A program made the translations under genes and the position numbers. The notes under the pieces are model-generated. The model did no database searches. It saw only the letters and a program-made list of their open reading frames with translations, and was not told where the DNA came from. Positions 1 to 7,995 of a stretch of DNA of 47,167 bases are shown here, piece after piece (positions within the stretch are counted from its first letter, which is position 1; each line of letters begins with the position of its first letter). Origin of the DNA: an uncultured Actinomycetes bacterium (GTDB taxonomy: Bacteria; Actinomycetota; Actinomycetes; Nanopelagicales; Nanopelagicaceae). The stretch lies in assembly GCA_903842675.1 (NCBI GenBank), contig CAIMMQ010000134.1, positions 1 to 47,167 on the forward strand. The letters run 5' to 3'.

Positions 1-764
1 ACCGCACCTGGTGCTCCGGCTGCCGCCTTTTCAATATCAGAATCCTCGAAGATGATATTTGCACTTTTGCCACCAAGTTCGAGAGTCACTCGCTTCACTT
101 GATCCGCGCAGCCACGCATAATTTGTTTTCCGATAGTTGTTGAACCAGTGAAAACAACCTTGCGCACCGTTGGGTTTGTTACGAATCTTTCTCCAACAAT
201 GCTGCCTTTACCTGGGATCACATTAAATACGCCATCTGGAATTCCGGCTTCAAGAGCCAACTCGCCTAAGCGAATTGCAGTCATTGGTGTTAATTCAGCT
301 GGTTTTAAAACAACAGTATTTCCAGCTGCAAGTGCCGGGCCAAATCCCCAGCCAGCGATTGGCATTGGAAAGTTCCAGGGAACAATAATTCCGATAACTC
401 CCAGCGGTTCTTTAAAAGTTATATCAATTCCGTTTGGAACTGGAATCTGGCGACCGAATAAGCGTTCAGGAGCGGCGCTGTAATAATTCAAAACATCACG
501 GACGTTTCCGGCTTCCCATCGAGCGTTGCCGATTGTGTGTCCCGCGTTTAAAACTTCGAGCTGAGCCAAGTCTTCGATATGCGAATCAACAACGGCGGCA
601 AATTTACGAAGTAGCTTTGCTCGGTCTCCCGGAGTCACAAGTCGCCAGGTTTCAAATGCCTTCTGCGCTTTGGCAATCGCGGCATCTGTCTTGATTAGGT
701 CAGCAAGCTCAATTTCTTTTACAGGCAGGGCTGTAGTTGGATTTATTACGGTATATGAACTCAT
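1..764 (-). CDS. Aldehyde dehydrogenase family protein, N-terminal part (runs off the window)
   Basis: An NAD(P)-dependent aldehyde dehydrogenase would oxidise an aldehyde to its acid. About 254 N-terminal residues are present and the 3' end lies beyond base 1. Reading back from ATG 764, I see the family signatures IIVPWNFPM, FTGSTTIGKQI (cofactor-binding region) and LELGGKSAN, which contains the general-base Glu. The catalytic Cys region is outside the window. The start lies 4 bases after the stop of the glutamine synthetase-like gene, so the two are co-transcribed and probably translationally coupled. In the known Puu pathway an aldehyde dehydrogenase (PuuC) follows the gamma-glutamylamine synthetase, which fits this context. 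The exact substrate cannot be read from the sequence. Confidence 0.93.
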   Translation of the reverse strand, partial: MSSYTVINPTTALPVKEIELADLIKTDAAIAKAQKAFETWRLVTPGDRAKLLRKFAAVVDSHIEDLAQLEVLNAGHTIGNARWEAGNVRDVLNYYSAAPERLFGRQIPVPNGIDITFKEPLGVIGIIVPWNFPMPIAGWGFGPALAAGNTVVLKPAELTPMTAIRLGELALEAGIPDGVFNVIPGKGSIVGERFVTNPTVRKVVFTGSTTIGKQIMRGCADQVKRVTLELGGKSANIIFEDSDIEKAAAGAPGA

Positions 765-768
765 TAAT

Positions 769-2118
769 TTACATCCGCTCGAAACTGCGGAATCTCTCCC
801 AATCTGTTACGGCTCGTGAGTAGGCATCGATTTCGGAATCTGCCATGTGGGTGTAATGCTTTTGAACATCTGCGCCAAAAGTTTCGGTAACCCATTTGCT
901 ATTGGCCCAAAGGTCGCGAGCTTCTTGAAGTGAAGTCGGAACCCGATTTGTCTCAAGCGCGTAGGCATTGCCGGTAAATATTGGTTCAAGTTCCAGGTTC
1001 TTTTCGATGCCATCAAGGCCGGCTGCAACCATTCCTGCCACTGCTAGATATGGGTTCACATCGCCGCCAGGAACTCGGTTCTCGACGCGAAGTGAGAGCC
1101 CTTCACCGACCAAACGAAGCGCACAAGTTCGGTTATCGCGTCCCCACTTAATTGCAGTTGGTGCGAATGTGCCAGGTTGGTAGCGCTTGTAAGAATTTAT
1201 ATTTGGGGCGAAGAGCAAAGCAAGTTCCTTCATATGCGCTTGCAGGCCTGCAAGATATGAACGTCCCAACTTAGACATGCCATCGCCAGCGTCGCCAGCC
1301 ATTACTGCGCCACCTTTCTTGTCACGGAATGACAAGTGGATGTGGCAAGAGCTGCCCTCTTTTTCATTGAACTTCGCCATGAATGTTAATGAGCAGCCTT
1401 GTTGTGCTGCGATTTCGCGAGCACCTAATTTATATATTACGTGGTTGTCGCAAGTTGCAAGGGCATCTTCATAACGGAAGGCGATTTCATGTTGGCCGAA
1501 GTTACATTCACCTTTTGCAGATTCAACTATTAGCCCAGCCTCATCCATATTAAGGCGGATAGCACGAAGTAATTTTTCTACTCGGCCGGTACCAAGAATC
1601 GAATAATCGACGTTGTATTGATTGGCCGGGGTTAGATCTTTATAGCCTTTGTCCCAAGCCTCTTCAAAAGTATCTTTAAAAACTATAAATTCTAATTCGG
1701 TGCCACACATCGCAACCATGCCAGCTTTATCAAGGCGTTCAAGTTGGGTTTTTAAGATTGTGCGAGGTGAAACTGAAATTCCATGTTTATGGTGATCGAC
1801 GAAATCTGCGATCAAGAAGACGGTTCCTTCATGCCAAGGCATTGGTCGCAGCGTGTTTAAGTCGGGGAGCATCCCCATATCTGCATAACCGGTATCCCAA
1901 GATGAGATGTCATAACCTTGCACGGTATTCATTTCAATATCCGAAGCCAGCAGATAGTTACAACCTTCGGTGCCATTCTTTAAAGTGTCATCAAGGAAGA
2001 ATTTTGCGTGGATTCGCTTACCTTGCAGACGACCTTGCATGTCGGTCGCACCTACAACCACGGTATCGATTCGGTCAGCTTCGATCTCTTTACGCAGTTG
2101 GTCTACGGTGATTTTCAA
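769..2118 (-). CDS. Glutamine synthetase-like gamma-glutamylamine (polyamine) synthetase
   Basis: This 449-residue glutamine synthetase-fold ligase is distinct from the true GlnA at 10.2-11.6 kb. It has the beta-grasp N-terminus, the metal-binding GTELEFIVF segment near residue 140, the CHIHLSF motif, an RxxP-type loop (SYKRYQPGTFAP) and RVENRVPGGDVNPYLAVAG. It lacks the C-terminal adenylylation tyrosine segment of GlnA. Relatives such as PuuA and streptomycete GlnA3/GlnA4 attach glutamate to putrescine, polyamines or ethanolamine. The coupled aldehyde dehydrogenase and the divergent amino acid/amine permease support the first step of a gamma-glutamylated amine catabolic route. No PuuB-like oxidase is in the window. 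A possible Shine-Dalgarno GAGGGG lies rather far upstream of the ATG. Family assignment is firm; the substrate is inferred. Confidence 0.88.
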   Translation of the reverse strand: MKITVDQLRKEIEADRIDTVVVGATDMQGRLQGKRIHAKFFLDDTLKNGTEGCNYLLASDIEMNTVQGYDISSWDTGYADMGMLPDLNTLRPMPWHEGTVFLIADFVDHHKHGISVSPRTILKTQLERLDKAGMVAMCGTELEFIVFKDTFEEAWDKGYKDLTPANQYNVDYSILGTGRVEKLLRAIRLNMDEAGLIVESAKGECNFGQHEIAFRYEDALATCDNHVIYKLGAREIAAQQGCSLTFMAKFNEKEGSSCHIHLSFRDKKGGAVMAGDAGDGMSKLGRSYLAGLQAHMKELALLFAPNINSYKRYQPGTFAPTAIKWGRDNRTCALRLVGEGLSLRVENRVPGGDVNPYLAVAGMVAAGLDGIEKNLELEPIFTGNAYALETNRVPTSLQEARDLWANSKWVTETFGADVQKHYTHMADSEIDAYSRAVTDWERFRSFERM

Positions 2119-2149
2119 AGTGACCCCTCGGTTTCCTAGAGAATTGACT

Positions 2150-2221
2150 GGCTAGTCGCCATTTACCTAACCGCAGGTTACTAGCCACTTTCAGCCCGCA
2201 CAACGCCCGCATAGTGGGCGT
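2150..2221. promoter_or_regulatory. Two inverted repeats in the divergent control region of the amine cluster
   Basis: The 216-base gap between the divergent GS-like gene and the permease holds two dyads. One is TAACC-gca-GGTTA (2168-2180), flanked by outer arms GGCTAGT (2150-2156) and ACTAGCC (2180-2186). The other is ACGCCC-n7-GGGCGT (2203-2208 / 2216-2221). Neither is followed by a T-run, so they look like operators rather than terminators. No regulator gene is adjacent, and the binding protein is unknown. Confidence 0.35.
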
Positions 2222-2334
2222 GATAATCCAATCTTTAACCAAGTTTTTTCGCTTTGGTGCTGGTAATTACGTGAGACCCAAGGCACACTTTAAGCACGAC
2301 TTCTCCATTAAATAGAAGGGCTAAAACTACAAAA

Positions 2335-3876
2335 ATGTCTAATACACATGCTGATGATGAACGCCGGTTAGCCGAACTTGGATACAAGCAAGAGCTAAAT
2401 CGGTCTTGGTCGGGTTTTTCAAATTTTGCGATCTCCTTCTCAATCATTTCTATTTTGGCGGGTTGCTTCACAACATTCTCGGTTGCCTGGAATAACGGTG
2501 GTCCAATTGCGATCACAGTAGGTTGGCCGATCATTGCCTCGCTTATTTTGGTGATTGGTTTTTGTATGTCCGAACTCGCTTCGGCATATCCGACCTCAGG
2601 CGGTATTTACTGGTGGGCTTCCAAGCTTGGTGGAGCCAAGGCGGGTTTTTATACCGGCTGGCTTAACCTAATTGGTTTGGTTTCAGTTACTGCATCAGTC
2701 GGATACGGTTCAACATTTTATGTAAATACGCTACTTGGCTTCTATAGCAAGAGCTGGGCCGGTTCATTCGGTGGGGATTACATCAAGCAACAATTCGCAC
2801 TCTTCTTGATCATCATGGTTCTAATTACTTTGATCAACTTGTACGGACACCACCTGCTCGCGACCTTAAATAACATCTCGGTTTGGTGGCACGTATTTGG
2901 AAGTGCTGTCGTAGTTGCCATCCTTATTTTCTCTCCTAAGCATCACTCAACCGGAAGTTTTATGTTCAAACACATAAACAACTCTGGTTTTAGTAGTGGC
3001 AGCTATTGGTACTTAGTATTGCCATTGGGCTTCTTGTTGACCCAATACACAATTACAGGTTTCGATGCTTCCGCCCACTTGGCTGAAGAGACACACGAAG
3101 CGCATATCAACTCTGCAAAGGGCATCTGGCGCTCAATCTTTTATTCAGCAATCGGTGGCTACATTCTCTTGCTCTCATTCTTATGGGCAGCATCGAACTT
3201 TGATATGGTCAACTCGGCTGATCCAAAGGTCAACCCATTTGGTCAGGGCAGTCCAATTGCAATCTTCTACTCAGCTCTTGGTGGCGACGGTGGCCTATTT
3301 AAAGTGATCATGTTTATTACAACATTTGGTCAACTTTTCTGTGTAACCGCTTGCTTAACTTCTTGCTCAAGAATGATGTTCGCATTCTCACGCGATAATG
3401 CGCTTCCAGGAAGCAAGCATTGGCGCAAAGTAAATGCTTCAGGTACTCCAGTTAATGCGGTCATGATTTCTTCAGTACTCGGCATCGCACTGACTCTTCC
3501 TGCACTTTGGAAGAGCTCGACAGGTGCACCTACTGCGTTTTACGCTGTTGTGTCAGTCTGCGTTATCTCGCTCTACCTTGCCTTCATGATTCCAATTTAC
3601 CTACGTTGGAAGGCTGGCGATTCATTTAAGGCGGGAGCATGGACATTGGGAGGCAAGTACAAGTGGATGAACTTAGTTGCAGTTATCGAAATTGCAGTTA
3701 TTTCTATCTACTTTATTCTGCCTACTAATCCAGCTGCAGTTCCGGGAAGTAAGACATTCGCCTGGACTTCAGTGAACTATGCACCATTAGTAACTGGTGG
3801 CGCTTTGATCCTTCTTTGGATCTGGTGGCACCTTTCAGTTAATAAGTGGTTCAAAGGACCAATAAAGAATATCTAA
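2335..3876 (+). CDS. APC superfamily amino acid/amine permease
   Basis: This is a 513-residue integral membrane protein with about 12 hydrophobic segments. The N-terminal part (ELGYKQELNRSWSGFSNFAISF, then SGGIYWWASKLGG) is typical of the amino acid/choline transporter or GabP-like branch of the amino acid-polyamine-organocation family, which takes up amino acids, GABA, choline or polyamines with a cation. It is divergent from the GS-like/aldehyde dehydrogenase operon and probably imports that pathway's substrate. A purine-rich AAGGG lies about 14 bases before the ATG, farther than usual. A strong terminator hairpin follows the stop. The substrate is not determinable from sequence alone. Confidence 0.9.
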   Translation: MSNTHADDERRLAELGYKQELNRSWSGFSNFAISFSIISILAGCFTTFSVAWNNGGPIAITVGWPIIASLILVIGFCMSELASAYPTSGGIYWWASKLGGAKAGFYTGWLNLIGLVSVTASVGYGSTFYVNTLLGFYSKSWAGSFGGDYIKQQFALFLIIMVLITLINLYGHHLLATLNNISVWWHVFGSAVVVAILIFSPKHHSTGSFMFKHINNSGFSSGSYWYLVLPLGFLLTQYTITGFDASAHLAEETHEAHINSAKGIWRSIFYSAIGGYILLLSFLWAASNFDMVNSADPKVNPFGQGSPIAIFYSALGGDGGLFKVIMFITTFGQLFCVTACLTSCSRMMFAFSRDNALPGSKHWRKVNASGTPVNAVMISSVLGIALTLPALWKSSTGAPTAFYAVVSVCVISLYLAFMIPIYLRWKAGDSFKAGAWTLGGKYKWMNLVAVIEIAVISIYFILPTNPAAVPGSKTFAWTSVNYAPLVTGGALILLWIWWHLSVNKWFKGPIKNI

Positions 3877-3883
3877 GTTAAAT

Positions 3884-3921
3884 AAAAGTAGGGGTCCTGG
3901 AAACAGGGCCCCTACTTTTTT
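3884..3921. terminator. Bidirectional intrinsic terminator
   Basis: A 16-bp stem (3884-3899 with 3904-3919, including one G-T wobble) closes a GAAA tetraloop. It is flanked by A-rich sequence on the left and six T on the right. It lies between the convergent permease and amidotransferase genes and can terminate both transcripts. Confidence 0.9.
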
Positions 3922-3941
3922 GGCTAAATTTATCGGTACAA

Positions 3942-4664
3942 CTAATTCAAAATTAACTGGCCCCAACTTTGGACGATAGGTTTCCAAGTTCGGATTAGTT
4001 CGGCCTCAGCCTTAGCAACCTCAGACTCAACACTGGATTTACCAGATTCAATGAAAGCGTTATCGGCGTTGGCCTCCCAATCGCGAATGATCGAAGCATC
4101 GATCTCTGGATGGAACTGAACTGCATAGGTTTTGGATCCAATTCGATAAATTTGATTCTCGCAGGCTGGGCTACTGGCCAGGCAAACGGCTGACGGTGGC
4201 AACTTTGAAACTAGATCTTCATGCCACTGAGCCGCAATCGTTCCAGCTGGAAAATTAAATATTGGATCAGAGGATTGATTTCTAGAGACTTCATAAATTC
4301 CGATCTCTGAGGTTTGCGCTCTGGAAACTTCGCCGCCGGTTGCTGCTGCAAGAAGCTGGGCACCCAAACAGATTGCAAAAATAGGAACCTCTTTTGCAAC
4401 TGCATCGGCAAGAAGTGCGCGTTCATTTACTAACCAAGGTGCGATGTGATCATCGAGTGCGCCCATATGTCCGCCAAGTGGCATTAGTGCAAAAACATTT
4501 TCAGGTACTGTTGCGGGAACTTCTTCACCCAAATCGGCGCGCAGTGTTTTAACTTCAAAACCAATTTCACTTAGCCATTGCCCAGCTAAATGTGGGGGAT
4601 CGGTTGGGTCGTTTTGAATAGCTAAAATTATTTTTTTTGTATTTTTTTCGGACGCTTCTCGCAT
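3942..4664 (-). CDS. Class I glutamine amidotransferase-like protein
   Basis: This 240-residue single-domain GATase1 protein has the nucleophile elbow FAICLGAQLLA with Cys99 and the catalytic pair in AVQFHPEID (His185, Glu187). It is closer to the GuaA-like free-standing amidotransferases than to PuuD. Relatives hydrolyse glutamine or gamma-glutamyl amides. In this neighbourhood it could remove the gamma-glutamyl group from a catabolic intermediate, as PuuD does; that role is inferred. It is convergent with the permease, with a shared terminator, and divergent from the aminotransferase. No Shine-Dalgarno sequence is visible; CATTAT sits 6 bases before the ATG, matching the leaderless pattern seen elsewhere here. 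Confidence 0.85.
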   Translation of the reverse strand: MREASEKNTKKIILAIQNDPTDPPHLAGQWLSEIGFEVKTLRADLGEEVPATVPENVFALMPLGGHMGALDDHIAPWLVNERALLADAVAKEVPIFAICLGAQLLAAATGGEVSRAQTSEIGIYEVSRNQSSDPIFNFPAGTIAAQWHEDLVSKLPPSAVCLASSPACENQIYRIGSKTYAVQFHPEIDASIIRDWEANADNAFIESGKSSVESEVAKAEAELIRTWKPIVQSWGQLILN

Positions 4665-4925
4665 TGCGTAATAATGGCTTAAAAGGCTGACTTGCGCATA
4701 ACTTTTGATCTTTTATCAAAAAATGTCTAGCGACACACGCACAAAAATGCCGGTAGTGCTTTTCTTTAGGAGTTCTGCTACCTTGGTTCTCATAAGCAGG
4801 CTAACCGGCCTACTTAAAGTTTTACAACGCAACACAAGTGAAATGAGGAGTCCGTACCCCAAAAGGGATTCGTTGAAAATTAACGAGCCATCCAACAAAA
4901 GGTACAACTTTCCAAAATGACCTGA
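4665..4925. other. Divergent intergenic region with several short stem candidates
   Basis: These 260 bases separate the amidotransferase from the aminotransferase. They contain a TTTTGAT-n5-ATCAAAA dyad (4703-4721), GGTAG/CTACC arms (4752-4756, 4778-4782), GCCGG/CCGGC arms (4750-4754, 4805-4809) and a TCGTT-n7-AACGA hairpin (4870-4886). I do not recognise a known riboswitch consensus. A 71-codon open frame across it shows no protein-like features. Confidence 0.35.
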
Positions 4926-6308
4926 ACTTTAGAACCTCAGACTTTCCGCAAGACCCCGAATGTTGTAACACCACTCTCCCCTGAAAAGATTGCTAACCTG
5001 CTTGCAACTGAGTGGGAGCGTTTTACCAAATCGACCTTCGCCTCGGGCGTAGAGAACACCATTGCTAAGGCGAGCTCGCCACTTGGCGTTACTTCAAGCT
5101 TCCAGCATTGGGATCCATATCCAATCAGCATCGTTTCGGCTAAAGGCGCCTGGATGGTTGACGTTGATGGCCGCAAGCTTCTAGATCTCTCAATGGGCTT
5201 TGGCGCTATGTTGGCTGGCCACTTGAACCCAGTCGTCGTTGAGGAAGCCAAGGTTGCACTTGAAGGCGGAACACTTTTCGTCACCCCTTCACCAAGCGCA
5301 CGTGATGCTTCCGAGCGGATCTGTAAGCGTTTTGGGATTGATCAGGTTCGTTTCACAAACTCCGGAACTGAAGCAACGATGTATGCAGTTCGTACTGCCA
5401 AGGCTTACAGCGGAAAATCTGCAATCGTAAAAATTGAGGGTGGCTACCACGGAAGCTATGACCCACTTACTGTTTCTGCCAAGCCAGATCTAAAGTTAGC
5501 TGGCCCAGCAGATGCGCCATATTCAGTAGTACGTGCCGGAACTAATCCGGGCGTTGTGTTTGTAGTTCCATTTAACAATCTCAAAGCCTTAGAAAAAGTT
5601 TTTGCAGAGGATCACGAATCAATCGCTTGCTTCATCTTGGAACCAGTTCTAGAAAACCTAGGAATTGTCCTTCCTGATGCCGGCTACCTACAAGGCGTAC
5701 GCGATCTTTGTGACCGCTATGGAATTATTTTGATTTTTGATGAAGTTAAAACTGGACTTACCGCTGGCCCACAAGGTGCGGCGCATCGAATCGGTGTTCA
5801 ACCAGATTTGATCTGTCTTGCAAAATCAATTGGTGGCGGACTTCCACTTGCCGCATTTGGTGGCAAGAAAGAGATCATGTCTGCGATTACAGATAATCGG
5901 ATGGCTCACTTCGGTACATTTAACGGAAATCCGCTAGCAATGGCTGGTGTTCGTGCGATGGATAAACTTTGCACAGTTGAAGCTCTTGGAAAAGCGGAAG
6001 CGCTTAACAATCAAGCTTTGACCCGCATCTCGGAAATCATTTCTGAATTTCAACTTCCAGCACACACTGTTGGTTTTGGCGTCAAGGGTTGCGTTACCTG
6101 GTCGAAAGATCCAGTTCGCAATTACCGTGATTACAAGGCAACTGATTTCCAAGTCGCTGAGCTATCTTGGCTCTGGTCACTTAACCGCGGAATTATTACG
6201 CCTCCGGGACTCGATGAACAATGGTTAATCTCGCTGGCTCACACCCAAGCTGAGATTGATATCTTGGTTAACGATTTCCGTTCACTTGCAGTAGCGCTCC
6301 GTTCATAA
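4926..6308 (+). CDS. Class III (PLP) aminotransferase, glutamate-1-semialdehyde aminomutase-like; start codon missing
   Basis: This is a fold-type I PLP enzyme of the class III aminotransferase family. It shows VKIEGGYHGSYDP, LIFDEVKTGL (PLP-binding Asp) and LAKSIGGGLPLAAFGG with the Schiff-base Lys. The first ATG of the frame, at 5154, falls inside conserved fold. Family-like sequence (SPEKIANLLATEWERF and onward) continues upstream to about 4953. No ATG, GTG or TTG exists in frame between the TGA at 4923-4925 and 5154. An ATG at 4917 is in frame but is stopped two codons later by that TGA. The interval is therefore given from the first codon after the stop; a non-canonical start, sequencing error or mutation is needed. 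The gene is probably part of the amine/amino-acid catabolic island, for example a GabT/PuuE-like step. Confidence 0.8.
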   Translation, partial: TLEPQTFRKTPNVVTPLSPEKIANLLATEWERFTKSTFASGVENTIAKASSPLGVTSSFQHWDPYPISIVSAKGAWMVDVDGRKLLDLSMGFGAMLAGHLNPVVVEEAKVALEGGTLFVTPSPSARDASERICKRFGIDQVRFTNSGTEATMYAVRTAKAYSGKSAIVKIEGGYHGSYDPLTVSAKPDLKLAGPADAPYSVVRAGTNPGVVFVVPFNNLKALEKVFAEDHESIACFILEPVLENLGIVLPDAGYLQGVRDLCDRYGIILIFDEVKTGLTAGPQGAAHRIGVQPDLICLAKSIGGGLPLAAFGGKKEIMSAITDNRMAHFGTFNGNPLAMAGVRAMDKLCTVEALGKAEALNNQALTRISEIISEFQLPAHTVGFGVKGCVTWSKDPVRNYRDYKATDFQVAELSWLWSLNRGIITPPGLDEQWLISLAHTQAEIDILVNDFRSLAVALRS

Positions 6309-6330
6309 GAGTTCATAAGAGCTCATAAGA
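6301..6330. repeat. Three tandem 10-bp repeats
   Basis: GTTCATAAGA occurs twice, followed by GCTCATAAGA with one mismatch; a partial fourth GTTC follows. The first unit contains the aminotransferase stop codon. The array fills the gap between two convergent genes and forms no hairpin. Replication slippage is the simplest origin. Confidence 0.8.
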
Positions 6331-6339
6331 GTTCTCAAA

Positions 6340-7938
6340 CTACTCAAGTGCAATAAGTTCTAGATACTGCTCGTTCCACAAATCCTCATCGCCATCTGGC
6401 AATAGGAGTACTCGGTCTGGATTCAGGGCGCGAACTGCACCTTCATCGTGGCTCACTAGTACTACTGCGCCTTGATATTCAGCAAGGGCGGCGAGAATCT
6501 CCTCGCGCGAAGCTGGATCCAAGTTGTTTGTTGGCTCATCTAAGAGAAGCACATTTGCCGAGCCCACAACGAGAGTTGCCAGAGCCAAACGAGTTCGCTC
6601 GCCACCGCTCAAAACTTTGACTGGCTTACTTACATCATCACCAGAAAATAGGAACGAACCAAGTACCTGACGTGCTTGTTGTTCACCAATGTTTTCACCG
6701 GATGAAAGCATGTTCTCTAATACGGTGCGCTCGAAATCTAGAGATTCATGTTCTTGGGTGTAATAACCAATTTTTAAACCGTGACCTGGTTGCACTTCGC
6801 CAGTATCTGATTCGTTGGCACCACCAAGAATACTTAATAAAGTTGTTTTTCCAGCTCCGTTAAGACCGAGAATTACTACGCGCGATGAGCGATCAATTGC
6901 TAAATCAACATCGGTAAATACTTCGAGTGAACCATATGACTTACTGAGTCCTTCGGCCATAAGTGGCGTCTTGCCACATGGGGCTGGGGTAGGGAAGCGA
7001 AGTTTGGCAACGCGATCTACTCTACGTACCGCTTCAAGATTTGATACAAGTGCTTCAGCACGACGTAACATTCCTTGCGCAGCTGTTGCCTTGGATGCTT
7101 TCGCGCGCATCTTCTCGCCTTGCTTCTGCAAAATTTCGGCCTTCTTCTCCGCGATCGCGCGCTCTTTCTTTCTGCGATGCTCATCAACTTCACGCTGCTG
7201 GAGATACTTCTTCCAGCCCATGTTGTAAACATCAATTACATTTCGGTTGGCATCAATGTAGAAGACTCGGTTTACTACGGTTTCAATTAGTGCCACATCG
7301 TGTGAGATCACGACTAATCCACCAGAATATTTAGCAAGGTAATCGCGGAGCCAGTTGATGGATTCGGCGTCCAAGTGGTTTGTGGGCTCATCCAGAAGAA
7401 GTGTTTCGGCGCCACTAAAGAGCAGGCGTGCTAGTTCGACGCGACGGCGCTGGCCACCAGATAAGACTTGAATTGGTTCTTCAAAAAGTCTTTCCGGCAG
7501 ACCCAAGTTTGTGGCAATTGATTCGGCTTCGGCGGAAGCGCCATAACCGCCTGCTGCATTAAATTCACTGTCCACTCTTGAATAACGATCGAGAGCCAGT
7601 TCTAATTCTTCGGGAGTTGCAGTTGCCATCGCCTCTTCGGCTTTGCGCATGCGGATCATGATTTGGTCTAAGCCGCGTGCGGATAAAATTCGATTTATTA
7701 CGGTCTCTTCTTGATCACCGGTTCGTGGATCCTGGGGGAGGTATCCGATAGTTCCAGTTCGAGTTATTTGCCCACCAGCAGGCAGAGTTTCACCAGCTAA
7801 GCATTTCGCAAGAGTTGATTTTCCGGCGCCGTTTCGGCCGACGAATCCGATGCGATCCCCGCTGTTGATACGAAGGGCAACATCTTTAACTAAGAGTTTT
7901 GCGCCAGCTCGGAGTTCAACGCTTTGAGTGGCAATCAC
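6340..7938 (-). CDS. ABC-F family ATP-binding protein
   Basis: This 532-residue soluble protein has two ABC domains in tandem and no membrane segments. Walker A motifs are GRNGAGKST (about residue 34) and GLNGAGKTT in the second half. Signature motifs are LSGGQRRRVELA and LSGGERTRLALA. Walker B motifs are LLLDEPTNHLD and LLLDEPTNNLD. A charged, Lys/Arg/Glu-rich coiled linker (about residues 230-300) joins the domains, as in EttA/Uup-type ABC-F proteins that act on ribosomes. Whether this one is housekeeping or antibiotic-protective cannot be decided. The start is a GTG at 7938. It is convergent with the aminotransferase, separated only by the 10-bp repeats. Confidence 0.92.
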   Translation of the reverse strand: MIATQSVELRAGAKLLVKDVALRINSGDRIGFVGRNGAGKSTLAKCLAGETLPAGGQITRTGTIGYLPQDPRTGDQEETVINRILSARGLDQIMIRMRKAEEAMATATPEELELALDRYSRVDSEFNAAGGYGASAEAESIATNLGLPERLFEEPIQVLSGGQRRRVELARLLFSGAETLLLDEPTNHLDAESINWLRDYLAKYSGGLVVISHDVALIETVVNRVFYIDANRNVIDVYNMGWKKYLQQREVDEHRRKKERAIAEKKAEILQKQGEKMRAKASKATAAQGMLRRAEALVSNLEAVRRVDRVAKLRFPTPAPCGKTPLMAEGLSKSYGSLEVFTDVDLAIDRSSRVVILGLNGAGKTTLLSILGGANESDTGEVQPGHGLKIGYYTQEHESLDFERTVLENMLSSGENIGEQQARQVLGSFLFSGDDVSKPVKVLSGGERTRLALATLVVGSANVLLLDEPTNNLDPASREEILAALAEYQGAVVLVSHDEGAVRALNPDRVLLLPDGDEDLWNEQYLELIALE

Positions 7939-7995
7939 TGAGCGATGATCTCACAGTTATGCGGATGCACCCAATCAGTGTGAATCAATCCGGTA

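Noticed and set aside
769-2118. Calling this gene a second glnA
   Set aside because: It lacks the GlnA adenylylation segment, and its partners (aldehyde dehydrogenase, amine/amino acid permease) point to gamma-glutamylamine synthesis.
4705-4920. 71-codon plus-strand open frame before the aminotransferase
   Set aside because: No ribosome-binding site, no hydrophobic or domain pattern, and it overlaps the likely leader of the aminotransferase.
6301-6330. Short repeats as a CRISPR or attachment site
   Set aside because: The units are 10 bp with no spacers, and no cas or integrase genes are in the window.
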